Source: Plakobranchus ocellatus
Taxonomy: Eukaryota > Mollusca > Gastropoda > Plakobranchidae
DNA: 42,211 nucleotides
NCBI GenBank assembly: GCA_019648995.1
Contig: BLXT01007673.1
Location: 1,255,193-1,297,403, forward strand
Direction of reading: 5' to 3'
The position numbers were made by a program, and so were the translations under genes. Of the stretch, positions 23,954-34,804 are shown one piece after another; the first letter of the stretch is position 1, and every line of letters starts with the position of its first letter. The notes under the pieces were generated by a model. The model was not told the origin of the DNA and made no database searches. It saw only the letters and a list, made by a program, of their open reading frames with translations.

Positions 23954-25969
23954 CACTTAAAATCCGATGAGCCACTCCCAGCGGCTCTCGGGAATTCTAG
24001 GAAAACCAGCAAGCCGCTCACAGCAGCTCACGGTAACGTCTAGGTTAAAATACACACTTTAACGTATTTTGCAACAATAAGTACTTTTATCTATTACGAC
24101 AATCACAAATAGGTCTTTGTCCATTATTTTGACCATTTATTTGTGCCTAGTTCGCTAGTTTTTTGCAAGTGTAAGTGATCTTGAGAGAGAGCTCTGTAGA
24201 TCTAAACCTAAACAAAAATCAGCTCATTTTACTAGCACTTCGATTCATTGTTCTAGAAGTCTAGATTTCTCAAAATGGCATCAAGAAACCGACCACCTCG
24301 TAAAGTAACTGCTGAACAAGCTTTGAGGTTGTTTCAAGAAGATTTAGCTGAGCGAAACAATAGCGATGTAGATCTAGAATTAGTTTCTAGTGAAAGTGAA
24401 AGTGATGAGAGAGAATCTAATAGATCAAGTGTGTCAGATTCAAGTGAGGATGATCTAGTCACCTGTCGATCTTGTTTGACAGGACCCTCCAGGCCTAAAA
24501 AATCAAAAGGCAATGGTATTGGGAAAAGATCTAGACCACAAATAGAAGAAAGCCCAAGCTCCAGTGGGGATGCTAGATCTAGGCCTAGACCTGTATGTCA
24601 AGAGTCAGAAGGATGGAAGCAAGTTCCAACAAAGAAGCCTAGCTGTCCAGAACACAAGACAACTACGTCATATAGGTTTGTGCCTACACAAGCACCAGGA
24701 GTAATTGCAGATTTGAATGAGAATTCATCTGCTTTCACATGTTTGCAGACAATTCTTGATAATGATGTCATTGACAGTCTTTGTTCTAGTATCATTGAGT
24801 TTGCGATACGAAAGTCAGCAATGAACAATCCTAGCAATCGTAGATCTGTGCATGGTAACTGGATCCCAATTGAAAGAGAGGAGCTGCTGGGATTCATGAC
24901 AGTAAATGCTTGTTGTTGGATTGAACAAAAGGCCGAGAATCAGGGATTATTTTACAGACTCCATCATATTGGTATACCCCTTGGTCGAAACAGGAAGAGG
25001 CATTACAGAGAAGCCAGGGGTAATCAACAGCTATAATATGGCCATCAATGGCTGTGATATGGCAGACCAGACGGTTACATATTATGGGGTTCATGAGCCG
25101 CGGTCAACAAAGTGGTGTAAAAAGATTTTTTTCTAGCTCTTAGAGATCATCCAATTCAATTCTCATATCCTGTATACTCCGAGTCATCCAGATCAGGCTA
25201 AAATGGAACTGCGGTTCTTCAAGGACAAAGTTATAGACGAACTGCAAGCTATGGTCAGTACTCTGTCAGTTTGAACACCTCAACCAGCACAGCCTGTACA
25301 AATAGACAAGTATAACAGCACAAAAATGCACCTCATAGAATACGTCGACAAAGACGGCAATCGCATATACTGTAGCAGCCCTGGAAATCACCAAAGAACA
25401 AAATTTGTGTGCTCAGGATGCCTGGATTGTCCTCACTTGCACCCAAAGCATTGTTTCTACAGGTATCATAGTCACAATGCACATTAGAGTATTTAGAGTC
25501 AAAGAAAGAGCTCCTCAGTTGTAAATAGTGTGTATAGAAAAATTTGTCGTTTTTTTTCACATTATGCTATTTGAAAAAGCATGTGTTTCTGCAAAAATTA
25601 CAAACTTATCCCCCTTTGCTATGGATTACCTAATTGCTGGATTATTACTTGACAACTTTTCTTCAACTTTTGATGGATAACCGCAAACTAATAAACTATG
25701 GGAGTTAGTAAGATAATTTTTTTATACAATTTTTTTTTTACACTTTTATCTCCATTGTGCTTAATTTGAGCATAAATGTGAAAAAAAACGAAATATAAAT
25801 AAGCTAGAAATGTGCAGAATTTATTTATGAACATATCCATACCAACCTTTTTACTGTATCTTTTATAGAACTCTAGTTATCTCAAATTTTCTACACCCAC
25901 CCCTTAATTTTATAAGTACCCTAAAAATACCCTGCGGTCAAATTAAAAAACCCTAACGTTCACGAAGAG
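23954..25969 (+). mobile_element. piggyBac-type DNA transposon, internally deleted
   Basis: A piggyBac transposase relic lies between TTAA at 23950-23953 and TTAA at 25970-25973, the target site of this superfamily. The candidate termini start CACTT (left) and CTCTT (right, reverse complement), only partly alike. The left subterminal region is GC-rich and carries an inverted GAGCC/GGCTC pair near 23968. At about 2.0 kb the element is shorter than usual because the middle of the transposase is missing. Superfamily assignment is firm; exact ends are inferred. Confidence 0.7.
24275..25487 (+). pseudogene. piggyBac transposase pseudogene
   Basis: The ATG at 24275 starts an acidic, Ser-rich N-terminus, then the piggyBac N-terminal domain (YRFVPTQAPGVIADLN, then NWIPIEREELLGF near 24890). 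A frameshift near 24900 moves on to GLNKRPRIRDYF. Between about 24975 and 24995 some 250 codons are missing, with the first two catalytic Asp. The third-Asp region survives as AINGCDMADQ. Stops follow at 25134 and near 25272. The C-terminal cysteine-rich zinc domain is kept (CSS, then FVCSGCLDCPHLHPKHCFYR), ending at TAG 25485-25487. Such proteins cut and paste DNA at TTAA; this copy cannot do so. Confidence 0.88.
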
Positions 25970-25973
25970 TTAA

Positions 25974-26290
25974 TAAAGACCAACATTTTTCATCCAAAAA
26001 TTTTGAAAGAATAGCCTAGCATACATATAGGCTAACAATATTGATCAATGAATGGAAGAAATGAAAAAAAATCACAGCAAAAGTTGTAATCTGTGATAAT
26101 TAATTATCCAGTGAATAAAAGTATCCCACAAATATTTTTTAATTTAAGTGCAATGATCTTCCCTAGTATCCTTCCTCTCCTGAGCAACATAATTTTTTTT
26201 TCAGAAAATTTTCAAGCCTGAAAGCTTACCCTAGCTGGAGAATTCCATCACAGAACCCTTTCCAGCCAAATAGCTTATCGTTTACTATAC
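25974..26290. other. AT-rich spacer
   Basis: No feature is seen between the piggyBac end and the tandem array. Confidence 0.5.
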
Positions 26291-26293
26291 CAG

Positions 26294-26990
26294 AACAATG
26301 ATTATTTACCTGTTTGATATTATCAAAGACACATTTCTCTTATCAGAGACATTTCAGGGCTTGTATAAATAAACAAGAAAGGGGTGGAGAGGAGCTGCTG
26401 ACATCACAGATCAATGAATATTTATCTATCTGATATTATCAAAGACATATTTGTCTTATCAGTGACGTTTCAGAGTTTGTATAAATCAACAAGAAAGGGT
26501 GGAGAGGAGCTGCTGACACCACGAATCATGAATATATATCTGTCTGATATTATCAAAGACATATTTCTCTTACCAGAGACGTTTCAGGGCTTGTATAAAT
26601 AAACAAGAAAGGGTGGAGAGGAGCTGCTGACATCACATATCAATGAATATATATCTATCTGATATTATCAAAGACATATTTGCCTTATCAGTGACGTTTC
26701 AGAGTTTGTATAAATCAACAAAAAAGGGGTGGAGAGGAGCTGCTGACATCACAGATCAATGAATATTTATCTATCTGATATTATCCAAGACATATTTGTC
26801 TTATCAGTGACGTTTCAGAGTGTGTATAAATCAACAAGAAAGGGTGGAGAGGAGCTGCTGACACCACGGATCATGAATATATATCTGTCTGATATTATCA
26901 AAGACATATTTCTCTTACCAGAGACGTTTCAGGGCTTGTATAAATAAACAAGAAAGGGTGGAGAGAAGCTGCTGACACCACAGATCAGAG
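26294..26990. repeat. Tandem array, about 115-bp unit, six copies
   Basis: The phrase GATATTATCAAAGAC (GATATTATCCAAGAC in the fifth unit) recurs at 26316, 26432, 26546, 26661, 26777 and 26891, so the period is 114-116 bp. Two unit types exist: one with CAGGGCTTGTATAAATAAAC and one with CAGAGTTTGTATAAATCAAC. A segment of 345 bp (three units) is repeated almost identically, for example 26414-26602 and 26759-26947. Each unit carries GATA-type motifs (TTATCA, CTTATCAG), a TGACGTTT motif and a TATAAA. The open frames seen here are products of the repeat. Confidence 0.92.
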
Positions 26991-27860
26991 AGTCATGCTG
27001 ATCATATGGCATATTGATACTAAATTGTGTGAAAACCCATCAGCATGCTTGATTTTCAAAATAAAGAAAGATGGAGATTAATGCTCCTCCAGACAGCACA
27101 AACAATGAAGCTCATATATCTATAAGCCTAATCCTTCCATTAAAGTTTTCATTCATGCTAAATCATGATTCACTGATCAATTTCAAAACAAACAAATATG
27201 CATATGAAAATCATTTTAAAAATGTAAATGTGCAGCTAATGTCATCTGGTAAATCCTCGCAAGAAATAAAGCTGACCATTCTCACACTTGGCCCATTGTT
27301 TTGTGACAGGTTAAGGATATGCCCTTCACAGTGGCCTTTAATTGATGTTCTTCCTCTGTAATAATCTAATATTGAGTGTGAGCTTTCAAAAAGACACCAC
27401 AATCTGAAATATTAAAAAATGTTGAGTGTAAAAAAAAATATTCACTTTCCCTGGGAGGTTCTGAAACAATAGTTTGCTGTTAAATCAGCAATATTCTGTT
27501 CTCTCTAAGTACTGTGTCCTTTTCTACAGAAAAACGTAAAGATGATACCAATTACATCCTAAGATATGATCAGTGTCACTGGCATATTTCACCTAAAAGC
27601 CACTTTTTGTGTCTCTCATTGACTATTTTTCATGCAGCTACAAATGTAATTTTTCTATTTGACCTCACTTCTTACATTTGAGTATGTGTTTTATTTAATC
27701 CCCCATCCATTTCTCTTAAATAATACAATGCAATTTGAACTTGCACTAAAATTTATGATGAAAAAAGAAAGCTTTGTAAACATAAAAATCTTTATTAACT
27801 GATAGAGGGCTGGCCCAGCTCGAAATTAACAATGACCTATGGCAGGTGTAAGGGGCATAA
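26991..27860. other. AT-rich spacer
   Basis: A 96-codon plus-strand frame (27071-27361) has no known domain. Nothing else is seen. Confidence 0.45.
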
Positions 27861-27959
27861 TCCTAATTTACAAAAGTCCACGTTTTACAAAATTTGTCAT
27901 AAATTTTAAACCAAGGAAGATACAAACATAATTCAAACACCAAAAAATAGAAGATTGGA

Positions 27960-28506
27960 TGCACTTTCTTATGATATATAACACTAAGTATCAGTGATAT
28001 TATGGGATATTGAAAAAAAATTGACAACACGATCTCGGCAGTGGGGCTAGGACTAGATCTAGATCTAGATCTAGATCTACATTCACATTCATTATTGTCG
28101 GAAGAGTGTAGACGTAGCCCATCACCTTCTCCCTCCTCTACATCAAAATTAACATCACTTTCATCATCAGTTTCCAACTCCAACATCATCTACAGGGCTA
28201 CCCTCATCTTCATCTTCTTTATTCGTCGATCTGTCTGTCAGTTGCGAGAGCAAGTTGAAGGTCATTTTGAAAAAAATCGTTACTCTGTAACCATTCATTC
28301 AATTTTAGAACAGTAAACTGAAAATGAAAGTAGAACTCTTCAAGCAACAGAAACTATTAAGGCCCAGCCACTGTAAAGAAAATAAAGGGGCTTATTCCGT
28401 ACTATAAAAGTGTATGCTATAGTCAAGTATCAACGGGCGATAGCGGGCACTCCTGCCAACACCCATAAAGGGCGGTGGCAGGCGATAACGCTTTTTATCA
28501 GTTTAA
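27960..28506 (-). other. Possible decayed transposase N-terminus (acidic), piggyBac-like layout
   Basis: The minus strand has an acidic frame (LETDDESDVNFDVEEGEGDG, beginning at 28189) preceded by about 300 bp with GC-rich short inverted repeats (TGCCACC/GGTGTTGGCA near 28450-28480) and a TTAA at 28503-28506. The layout resembles the 5' ends of the two piggyBac-like elements in this window, but the terminal bases do not match theirs, so this is only a suggestion. Confidence 0.2.
28053..28079. repeat. (CTAGAT)n short repeat
   Basis: Four overlapping TAGATCTA palindromes occur in a row. It creates the Asp-Leu repeat in one frame and the Arg-Ser repeat in the other. Confidence 0.9.
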
Positions 28507-28729
28507 AAAAAAAAAAAAGAAAAAAAAAGGAAAGAAAAAAATGTGCATTCTTAGCCAAGAGACAATAGAAGTTTGACATTATTTCATTCATCTATTTCCA
28601 GCCTTTACTTTTAATCATTTTGTTAAGAAAATGTTCTCTGACTTTCAAATTGGCCTAATCATGCTCACCTTATGCTACAAATCCTAACAGTTTTTCATAA
28701 AAATCTACTAGTCTGTGTTTTTTTTTTTT

Positions 28730-28744
28730 NNNNNNNNNNNNNNN
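28730..28744. other. Assembly gap (15 N) inside a poly-T run
   Basis: Undetermined bases within a T homopolymer; probably a failure to size the homopolymer. Confidence 1.
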
Positions 28745-29069
28745 TTTTTTTTTTTTTTTTTTTTTTGGTTGATGTTGTTTCTTTTAAATTTTAAATTGAG
28801 GCCTGGCTCCACTAACTTCAATGTCTGAAACCATTTAAAGGGAATACAAAATCACAAATAAAGTGTTTTCGCAACCAATATTTGAAACAAATGCCTTTTA
28901 AATGTCACTCAGATGCTATGATATTTCACTCCACGCCGTTTCCAACATTTGAAAGTTTGAGCAAAAAACTGTTTCATTATCGCATAAATCTCTATATGCG
29001 TCTTTGTATTTCAGGAACAATTTGATTAGAAAATTCATCCTGTTAGTGATTGAACAATTCAGAGAGATA

Positions 29070-29427
29070 TGAAAAGAAGACATTTTTTATTATTTGTACT
29101 TTTATTAGTTTTATAATACATACAAAAATTTTATCCATTAATACAAGTGAATAGATAAAGCACACAAATAAAAATGTCATTACTTTCTTTCTTTTCCGTT
29201 TTTTTTCATCATTCCCTGAGCCAAAAGCTACAAAAATGTGGGACATTTCACTATAAAGTTTTGATGAACCCTAAACCTTAATACACAAGTTATTTACATG
29301 AACAAAACTCTGTAAAAACTCTGCTTCAAGCTTCAGTCTGCTCCTTACTAATAAAAGGCTCTGTTGACTTGTAGCGTGACTGTATCTTGAAGTATCACAG
29401 TTTAGTCAAAATCAACATTCACTGCTT
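29070..29427 (-). CDS. Candidate last exon of the right-hand minus-strand gene
   Basis: A long pyrimidine tract ending TATTTATTTTTAG precedes AAGCAGTG. In phase 1 it reads AVNVDFD and stops at TAA (29404-29402); the junction codon gives Glu if the previous exon ends in G. The following 330 bases would be 3' UTR, with AATAAA on the minus strand at 29106-29101 and 29091-29086. Acceptor, stop and poly(A) signals are seen in the right order. The link to the upstream exons is inferred, and the product is unrecognised. Confidence 0.35.
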
Positions 29428-30834
29428 CTAAAAATAAATAAAAGAGAAAAGGAAATACAATTAGCAAAAAGATATCACTAATGCAGGCCAGCCTATTTGA
29501 AAATGGTCAAGATAGGGACAGCTAGGCTCAAAAATCGAGATTTGCGACAGAAAATAGGGACATTTCTACATTAACATACACATGGCATTAAAAAAATACC
29601 ATATTATATATAAACCATGCCATCCACTACACTGCATTCTTATTATACATAATGGTTTTATAGGCCTGCTATAATTTCAAACTTTAAATGTGGTTGAGTT
29701 GGTGCAACAGAGAGAGAGAGCATGGTGTCTTGCTACAACATTATAGGTGGGAATTTAGTTTGTGAGGAGAACAATAACAAATTTCATTCTTAGGAGCCTT
29801 AATAAATTCGCCACAGTATAGCGCTGCTCCCAGGTGCCGTGATAATACAGCCACTGGGCCTCTTATCGCGCTGTGCATAGGAATTGTCCTAAAATTGGCT
29901 AAAATTTCCAGCCTTTAAACAAAACCCAAGGTCTGAAGCACAATCAAGTTTAATATCATTTGAAAGATCATTTTCTCCATGACAAGACGCACTAAAATCA
30001 TACTGCTGCCTCTAAATTTGGTGATTCTATTGCCTTTTTTCCATGGTATATGTTAGTTAAGACTCAAATGTGATCGTTTTGTGATTTCTTACAATGGGCA
30101 TTGAAATGATTAATTTACTAAAAACTGTGCTGATTAATTTTGCACATTTTGGTATCAGTGATTAGAACATGGTTTTATGTTTTTTGTGTGCAAAGGGCTT
30201 TAAGTGCGGTCTTTTACAAAATTTTATATGAATTTTTTTTTTTTTAGTGAAGGTTACAGGAAACACTGCACACAGAAGGCCTACTTTTCTATCTTGACAG
30301 TTTAAGATCGTTTACATCTATTTCATTAAAAAAAAAACACTTTCTGAGAACAAAATTCCTAGCAAATACTGTATACCACACCAAAAGTTTACCACGGCCG
30401 TAGTTTTTTTGGCAATCACAGTCACAAGTATTTCAAAACATGTCCACAAACAACTTATAAGACACCTTATGTTACAAACACTTAGATGCACTGGCAATCA
30501 AGTCATATTAGACACCGCATTTACACATAAAACTTAACTAGACTCCATAAACCTAGCATTTTGCAGGATCAGCAGATCCAATCCACACCACAAACTGACA
30601 AACATACAACAAGCCATAGAACAGTGCATAACAGTATATCTCAAAAACTTTCCACAAAAGATTCTTTCAAAACATTGCATTTTACAGCATCACTGCATAC
30701 CATTCATACAGAAATATAACTTTGGCTTAGGTTTATTAGGGGAATTTTTACATTCAACTGTTGGAAAAATACAGAAAAGAAGACACTCTATGAAAAATGA
30801 AGCAAGTCAATTACAGAAAACTATGAAATCCCAC

Positions 30835-30856
30835 CTGCTACAGACATTTCAACATC
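30835..30856 (-). CDS. Candidate 22-bp micro-exon
   Basis: Acceptor (T-rich, ending GTTTTAG) and donor (GCAG then GTGGGA) bound 22 bases reading DVEMSVA in phase 0, with one base left over. That base joins the last exon to give DVEMSVAEAVNVDFD. It may be an alternative to the piece at 31146-31164, which has the same phases. It is too short to trust without transcript data. Confidence 0.22.
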
Positions 30857-30921
30857 CTAAAACACTTATTCAGAAAAGAGAAAAAAAGAAAACACAAAAC
30901 TAAAAATAAATAATAGAAAAT

Positions 30922-30947
<26 letters not shown>
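30922..30947. repeat. (AG)n microsatellite
   Basis: About thirteen AG dinucleotides. Confidence 0.95.
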
Positions 30948-30952
<5 letters not shown>

Positions 30953-31127
30953 ACTATAAGCAAGCAACTATACTGATTATAAAAAAAAACACAAAATAAT
31001 TCATAAAAATGCATACTTTGCCACTGGCTTGACATGTCTAAAATTCTCAACCAAAAAAAAATCAGAACATTTTTCCAGGGGTTTGATAAATTAAGATAAT
31101 ACCTTTGTGAAAATATTTTAGACTTAC

Positions 31128-31164
31128 GTTACTACAGCTGTTAACCTAAAATATCCTCCCATTG
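31128..31164 (-). CDS. Candidate small exon with two possible donors
   Basis: A strong acceptor (CATTCCTTTGTTTTTCAG) opens an exon at 31164. In phase 0 it reads QWEDILG followed by TAA, or QWEDIL if a weak donor (TTTTAG then GTTAAC) at 31146 is used. The stronger donor (C then GTAAGT) lies at 31128 and would suit phase 1 (MGGYFRLTAVV). The splice sites are real-looking; which phase, and therefore which product, is not settled. Confidence 0.28.
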
Positions 31165-31560
31165 CTGAAAAACAAAGGAATGAATGATGGTTTCACATGA
31201 AGTATTGTATCTTCTAAACTATGCAAGCAAATGTCATGAAACTTTAGAAATAGACACAAGACAGACCAAAGATTATTTTGAATAATTAAATTTATGCAAA
31301 TTAGGTCACATGACACGGTCCACCATGTTAAATTTTTTATTTTAGGAGGAAATAAAGAGAAAAACTTTTGAGTGGCTGGTGAGGAAGTTGTGGTTTGTCA
31401 TGTGACTAAATTTAGATGAAAAGAATGTGGATTTCATTGTATTGAATGTTTCGCAAACAGTTTGCAATTTTACAAATTTTTGTGGGCAAAAATGAACAAA
31501 AATTTGCATGCAAGTCAACGAATAACAAACCAAATAAAGTCAAATAAAATTCCACAAATT
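31165..31560. other. Probable intron, no feature seen
   Basis: AT-rich with no coding signal. Confidence 0.4.
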
Positions 31561-31589
31561 TTGGTTGGCTCACGTTATGGTGTATTGTT

Positions 31590-32134
31590 TTTTTTATTTT
31601 TCTGAACTGCTCATTACATCTACAGTTTGAGGCTTATAGTTTATTTTCCACTCTACAGGATTCAGATCCTCTCCTTCTACTAAATATTGCCACTGAAAAT
31701 CACCAACTCCCTATCAGTTGCAGGGGTGCCATGCCCACTTATGGGACAGTCTGTTCTAGATCTAGGTATAGATGCTACTTGAGCCCCATCAGGCCTATCC
31801 TTGTCACTAGATAAATCTAGATCGAATTCTGAGCCACTGCTGCCTGCAATTTTGGTATCAGAGTCAGAATCTTGGCTGGAGGGTGTGGGGACATTGGCGC
31901 AAGCCATTTCAAATCTAGATCTAATGTTCTTTACGATCACAACAAGAAAATTAAATCAATTTTGAACACCAAAGCTCTACTCTTGATCATATGTGTGAAA
32001 ATGAAAGTCAACACTTCCCTCAATCATTGCCTGTTTCACTGAGTGAGTTAGTCTTGCATTTGACTCAAGTGGATTTCAGCAATGGTAAAGGAAGTTCTCA
32101 TTTTCGACTCAAGTCGAATGAAGCAACGTAAGTG
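31590..32134 (-). mobile_element. Second piggyBac-like transposon remnant (5' part)
   Basis: On the minus strand the sequence after TTAA (32138-32135) begins CACTTACG. With the TTAA this shares TTAACACTTA with the left end of the element at 23954. About 230 bp in, the ATG at 31907 starts an acidic Ser/Asp-rich N-terminus (PTPSSQDSDSDTKIAGSSGS, then SEFDLDLSSDKD). After a frame change a segment reads EDLNPVEWKINYKPQTVDV, like the linker into the piggyBac N-terminal domain. A palindromic CGACTTGAGTCG lies close to the end. No catalytic domain or right end was found. Confidence 0.5.
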
Positions 32135-32287
32135 TTAAAAAGAGAATGAATGGGAAAATTTCTAGCATTTTTAACACAGTGTGACATTTTCCCCAGTATC
32201 TTGCAACTTAATTGTGAGCTGCAAGCTGGGCTCATAAAAAGATCCGGAGGACTTGGGAGAGTTAAGCTTAGTTACAGCAGATCATAC

Positions 32288-32360
32288 CTGCTGCTGTCTA
32301 TCAAGCACCTGCAATGGGATCCCCATGCATCGTGCATAAAGGCGCATGTTAGCGGTGAAA
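32288..32360 (-). CDS. Candidate exon of the right-hand minus-strand gene
   Basis: An acceptor (CAGTTTTATTATTAG) and a donor (CAGCAG then GTATGA) bound 73 bases. In phase 2 they read FTANMRL and then YARCMGIPLQVLDRQQQ without a stop, ending in phase 0. The codons are more GC-rich than the surroundings, which favours coding. It would need one exon, not found, to link it in phase with the exon at 36511-36694. The protein is unrecognised. Confidence 0.35.
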
Positions 32361-33020
32361 CTAATAATAAAACTGAAAATCTGCTTTCTTTACATCAATT
32401 TATTGCCAAAACTATTCAGAGTACAAACATAGTTCTTCCACTCATTTTTATCTTCTGAATTTGATCTTTACGGCAGAATATAATTGGCATTTCTGTAAAA
32501 AATTGTGTAAGTCTCATTTATAAGTTAAAATCGACCCTTGCAACTTTAAAAACATGTTTCTGTTTGAATCTATAAATATTTTTGTTTTACCAGAAATAAG
32601 TTTCATCGCAATAACAACAAGTTAATTGTGTGAAATTGCTGTTTATATTTTACTTCTGCTGCTTGATTTAGGATAAATCAATATGGAGCATTCCTTTGAG
32701 AGCCACACACATTGTGTGCAAAGGCTATGTCAAATTTGTATTACCAAAAAAAAACTCTAAAAAAGCAACAGACTGCACAAGTGTGCTTAACTGTCAGGAG
32801 ATATGTTACAGACTTACGGACTAAATGTTCATGAAGACAATGAGGATATATATTCAAAGTTTATGGGTGTAAAGTGTTTTGCTTTAATTAACTCTATTTG
32901 AAGAATGTGCAGCGTGACTACCAAAACCAGAGCCAAACAATTATATCTTAAAACAAGTGCACCTACGAACCAACAATTCGAGAACATTGTACATTATGCA
33001 GCCATTATAACAGCTTAATG
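32361..33020. other. AT-rich DNA, no feature seen
   Basis: Only short frames without known domains lie here. Confidence 0.4.
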
Positions 33021-33029
33021 TATGGTTGA

Positions 33030-33603
33030 GTGGAAAGAACAGCGACTATGTCTGGGCCTACACCTTCACACTCACCAAGTCCAACAGACGTCACCACAGA
33101 AACAAGCAGCCCACATTTTGATAAAGAAGATAATTCCTCTCAAGATAAAAAACCCTCCAGTTATACAATCACACATACTTTAGAAACAACTGAAACTCAC
33201 GGCACAAACACATGCAAGAAGGACTTGAGGAATACTGACTCATCTCACTCTGATAGGACAAACACAACATACACAGCTGACAATGCTGCAGGCATAAGTT
33301 TTAGTACAAACACCACATGCACAGCAAATCAAGTTCATGATTCCTTTTCTGATTGCACAATCAACACCAATTGAGATCACACATACACAGACTCATGACT
33401 GTTCAACATCTCAAATGATGAAAAATGATACACCATTCAGTCAATCACTAAGCCTTTCCAAAAACACACCTCTAGCCGCACAAAATGAAGGCCTTGCCAC
33501 ACATTTAGTTAGAAGAAAACTGAATTCTGACCCTAAAAAAACAGAGCATCTTTTGCAAGACACTAGGACAGCCAAAATCACTTCAGAGAGTTATCAAACC
33601 TAG
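33030..33603 (+). CDS. Thr/Ser-rich open stretch in two overlapping frames
   Basis: An ATG at 33030 opens 114 codons rich in Thr, Ser, Asn and His (for example SHSPSPTDVTTETSSPHFDK). Overlapping its end, a second frame runs from 33337 to 33603 with similar composition, then Lys-rich codons. The plus strand is unusually A/C-rich here. No domain, signal peptide or membrane segment is evident. It could be a lineage-specific gene with a frame change, an exon, or a relic of a mobile-element protein. It lies antisense to the proposed minus-strand gene. Confidence 0.25.
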
Positions 33604-33604
33604 A

Positions 33605-34804
33605 AGGACACAAAAGTTGTCAAAACACCAACAAAAGAAAAAAGCTAAAATTTTACAGAATGTTCGAACCTTCACGTAATTCAGTAGACACACAGCTGAA
33701 ACAGAATTAAAAACAATGCCAAAGCAAGTAAGTTTTATTGTACTTATTAACGGCATTATGAGAGCTACAAACTTGTTATTGTAACGCCATAAACGTGTCC
33801 ATACGGAGAATTGCAAAGTAAAAAAAGAGCAGATGGGAAGATTAAGCTACTACATAAACAGTTTTGTTGTTAACGCTACGAACTTTGGTGAGTTAAAAGT
33901 AATACTTCTTGCCATTCCTACATCCAAATTTGAAAAAAATCGTAAGAGTCAATTTTTATTTTTGACTTTGTAAAATACATCGGCCAGTGTATATTATTAC
34001 TTATAACTTCCATGATTTTCTTCTACACTAAAAAAAATAACTACTCGAACTATTACTTTCCCTCTTACTTGAACAATCCAACGGTCTTGTCTGTTTCATC
34101 TTAGCTTCGAATAAGTACAAATTATTTTTCATAGTTTTGTCGTGTGATGAAAAGAAAATAACATGAAACCCAAAAATACACTCAAGCTAACAATCAAACA
34201 TGCTACTTATGCTAAGGTCAGGCTGACCTCATGCTGACCTCGGTCAGACGGTGCCGGCCTTAGAAACCTAAAATGCTAGCTGTAGGCACACTGTATTAAT
34301 TTAACCAGAGGGTTTAAAACTGACTGGTGAATAATAGACAAGTGAAGGAAACAGTCAGATTTGGAAAAGTTCAAATCGAAGGAAAGGGGGGAAATCAAGC
34401 TATCATGTCCTCCGTCAAGCCAGGGCGCCCAGGCAGTGCTCAAATGTAGTGTGTGAGAGAGTGAAACTGACTACAATGATCCAGCACATAAATGCCATCA
34501 ATTGTTGAGACTTTTGAAATGCTGTCTTACACACTTCCTGGGACATACTTACTACCTAGATCTAGATCTTGGTTTAACATACAATACTTAGATCTATACA
34601 TGTAAAAAAATCTAGAGCCGAGATACTTAAACATATTCCATTAAAAGTATTGCTCAGCTTCTTCAAGACCACAAATTCTATAGACGAAGAACCGTAATAA
34701 GATCTAAGTTTGGGTCCAAACTAGATCTAACTATTTAGATTTTCAGTTTCAATAATCTGAAGAAGTGTGTGTGTTTGAGAATGATTCACCAACCCAGTGC
34801 AATG
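33605..34804. other. Probable intron with clustered TAGATCTA motifs and a hormone-receptor-like site
   Basis: No exon was found. The end of the stretch (from 34556) is rich in TAGATCTA palindromes, and a TGACCT/AGGTCA cluster lies at 34215-34240. Confidence 0.4.
34215..34240. promoter_or_regulatory. Nuclear-receptor-type half-site cluster (IR3 plus DR5)
   Basis: AGGTCA (34215-34220) and TGACCT (34224-34229) form a perfect inverted repeat with a 3-bp spacer, the classic oestrogen-response-element layout. A second TGACCT (34235-34240) makes a direct repeat with a 5-bp spacer, the RAR/RXR layout. Function in this place is inferred only. Confidence 0.3.

Noticed and set aside
26414-26947. Repeated 62-codon proteins beginning MNIYLSDII
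   Set aside because: They arise because three 115-bp units make a multiple of three; nothing indicates translation.
32150-32458. 102-codon plus-strand frame
   Set aside because: No known domain; the opposite strand over 32288-32360 has better splice-bounded coding features.
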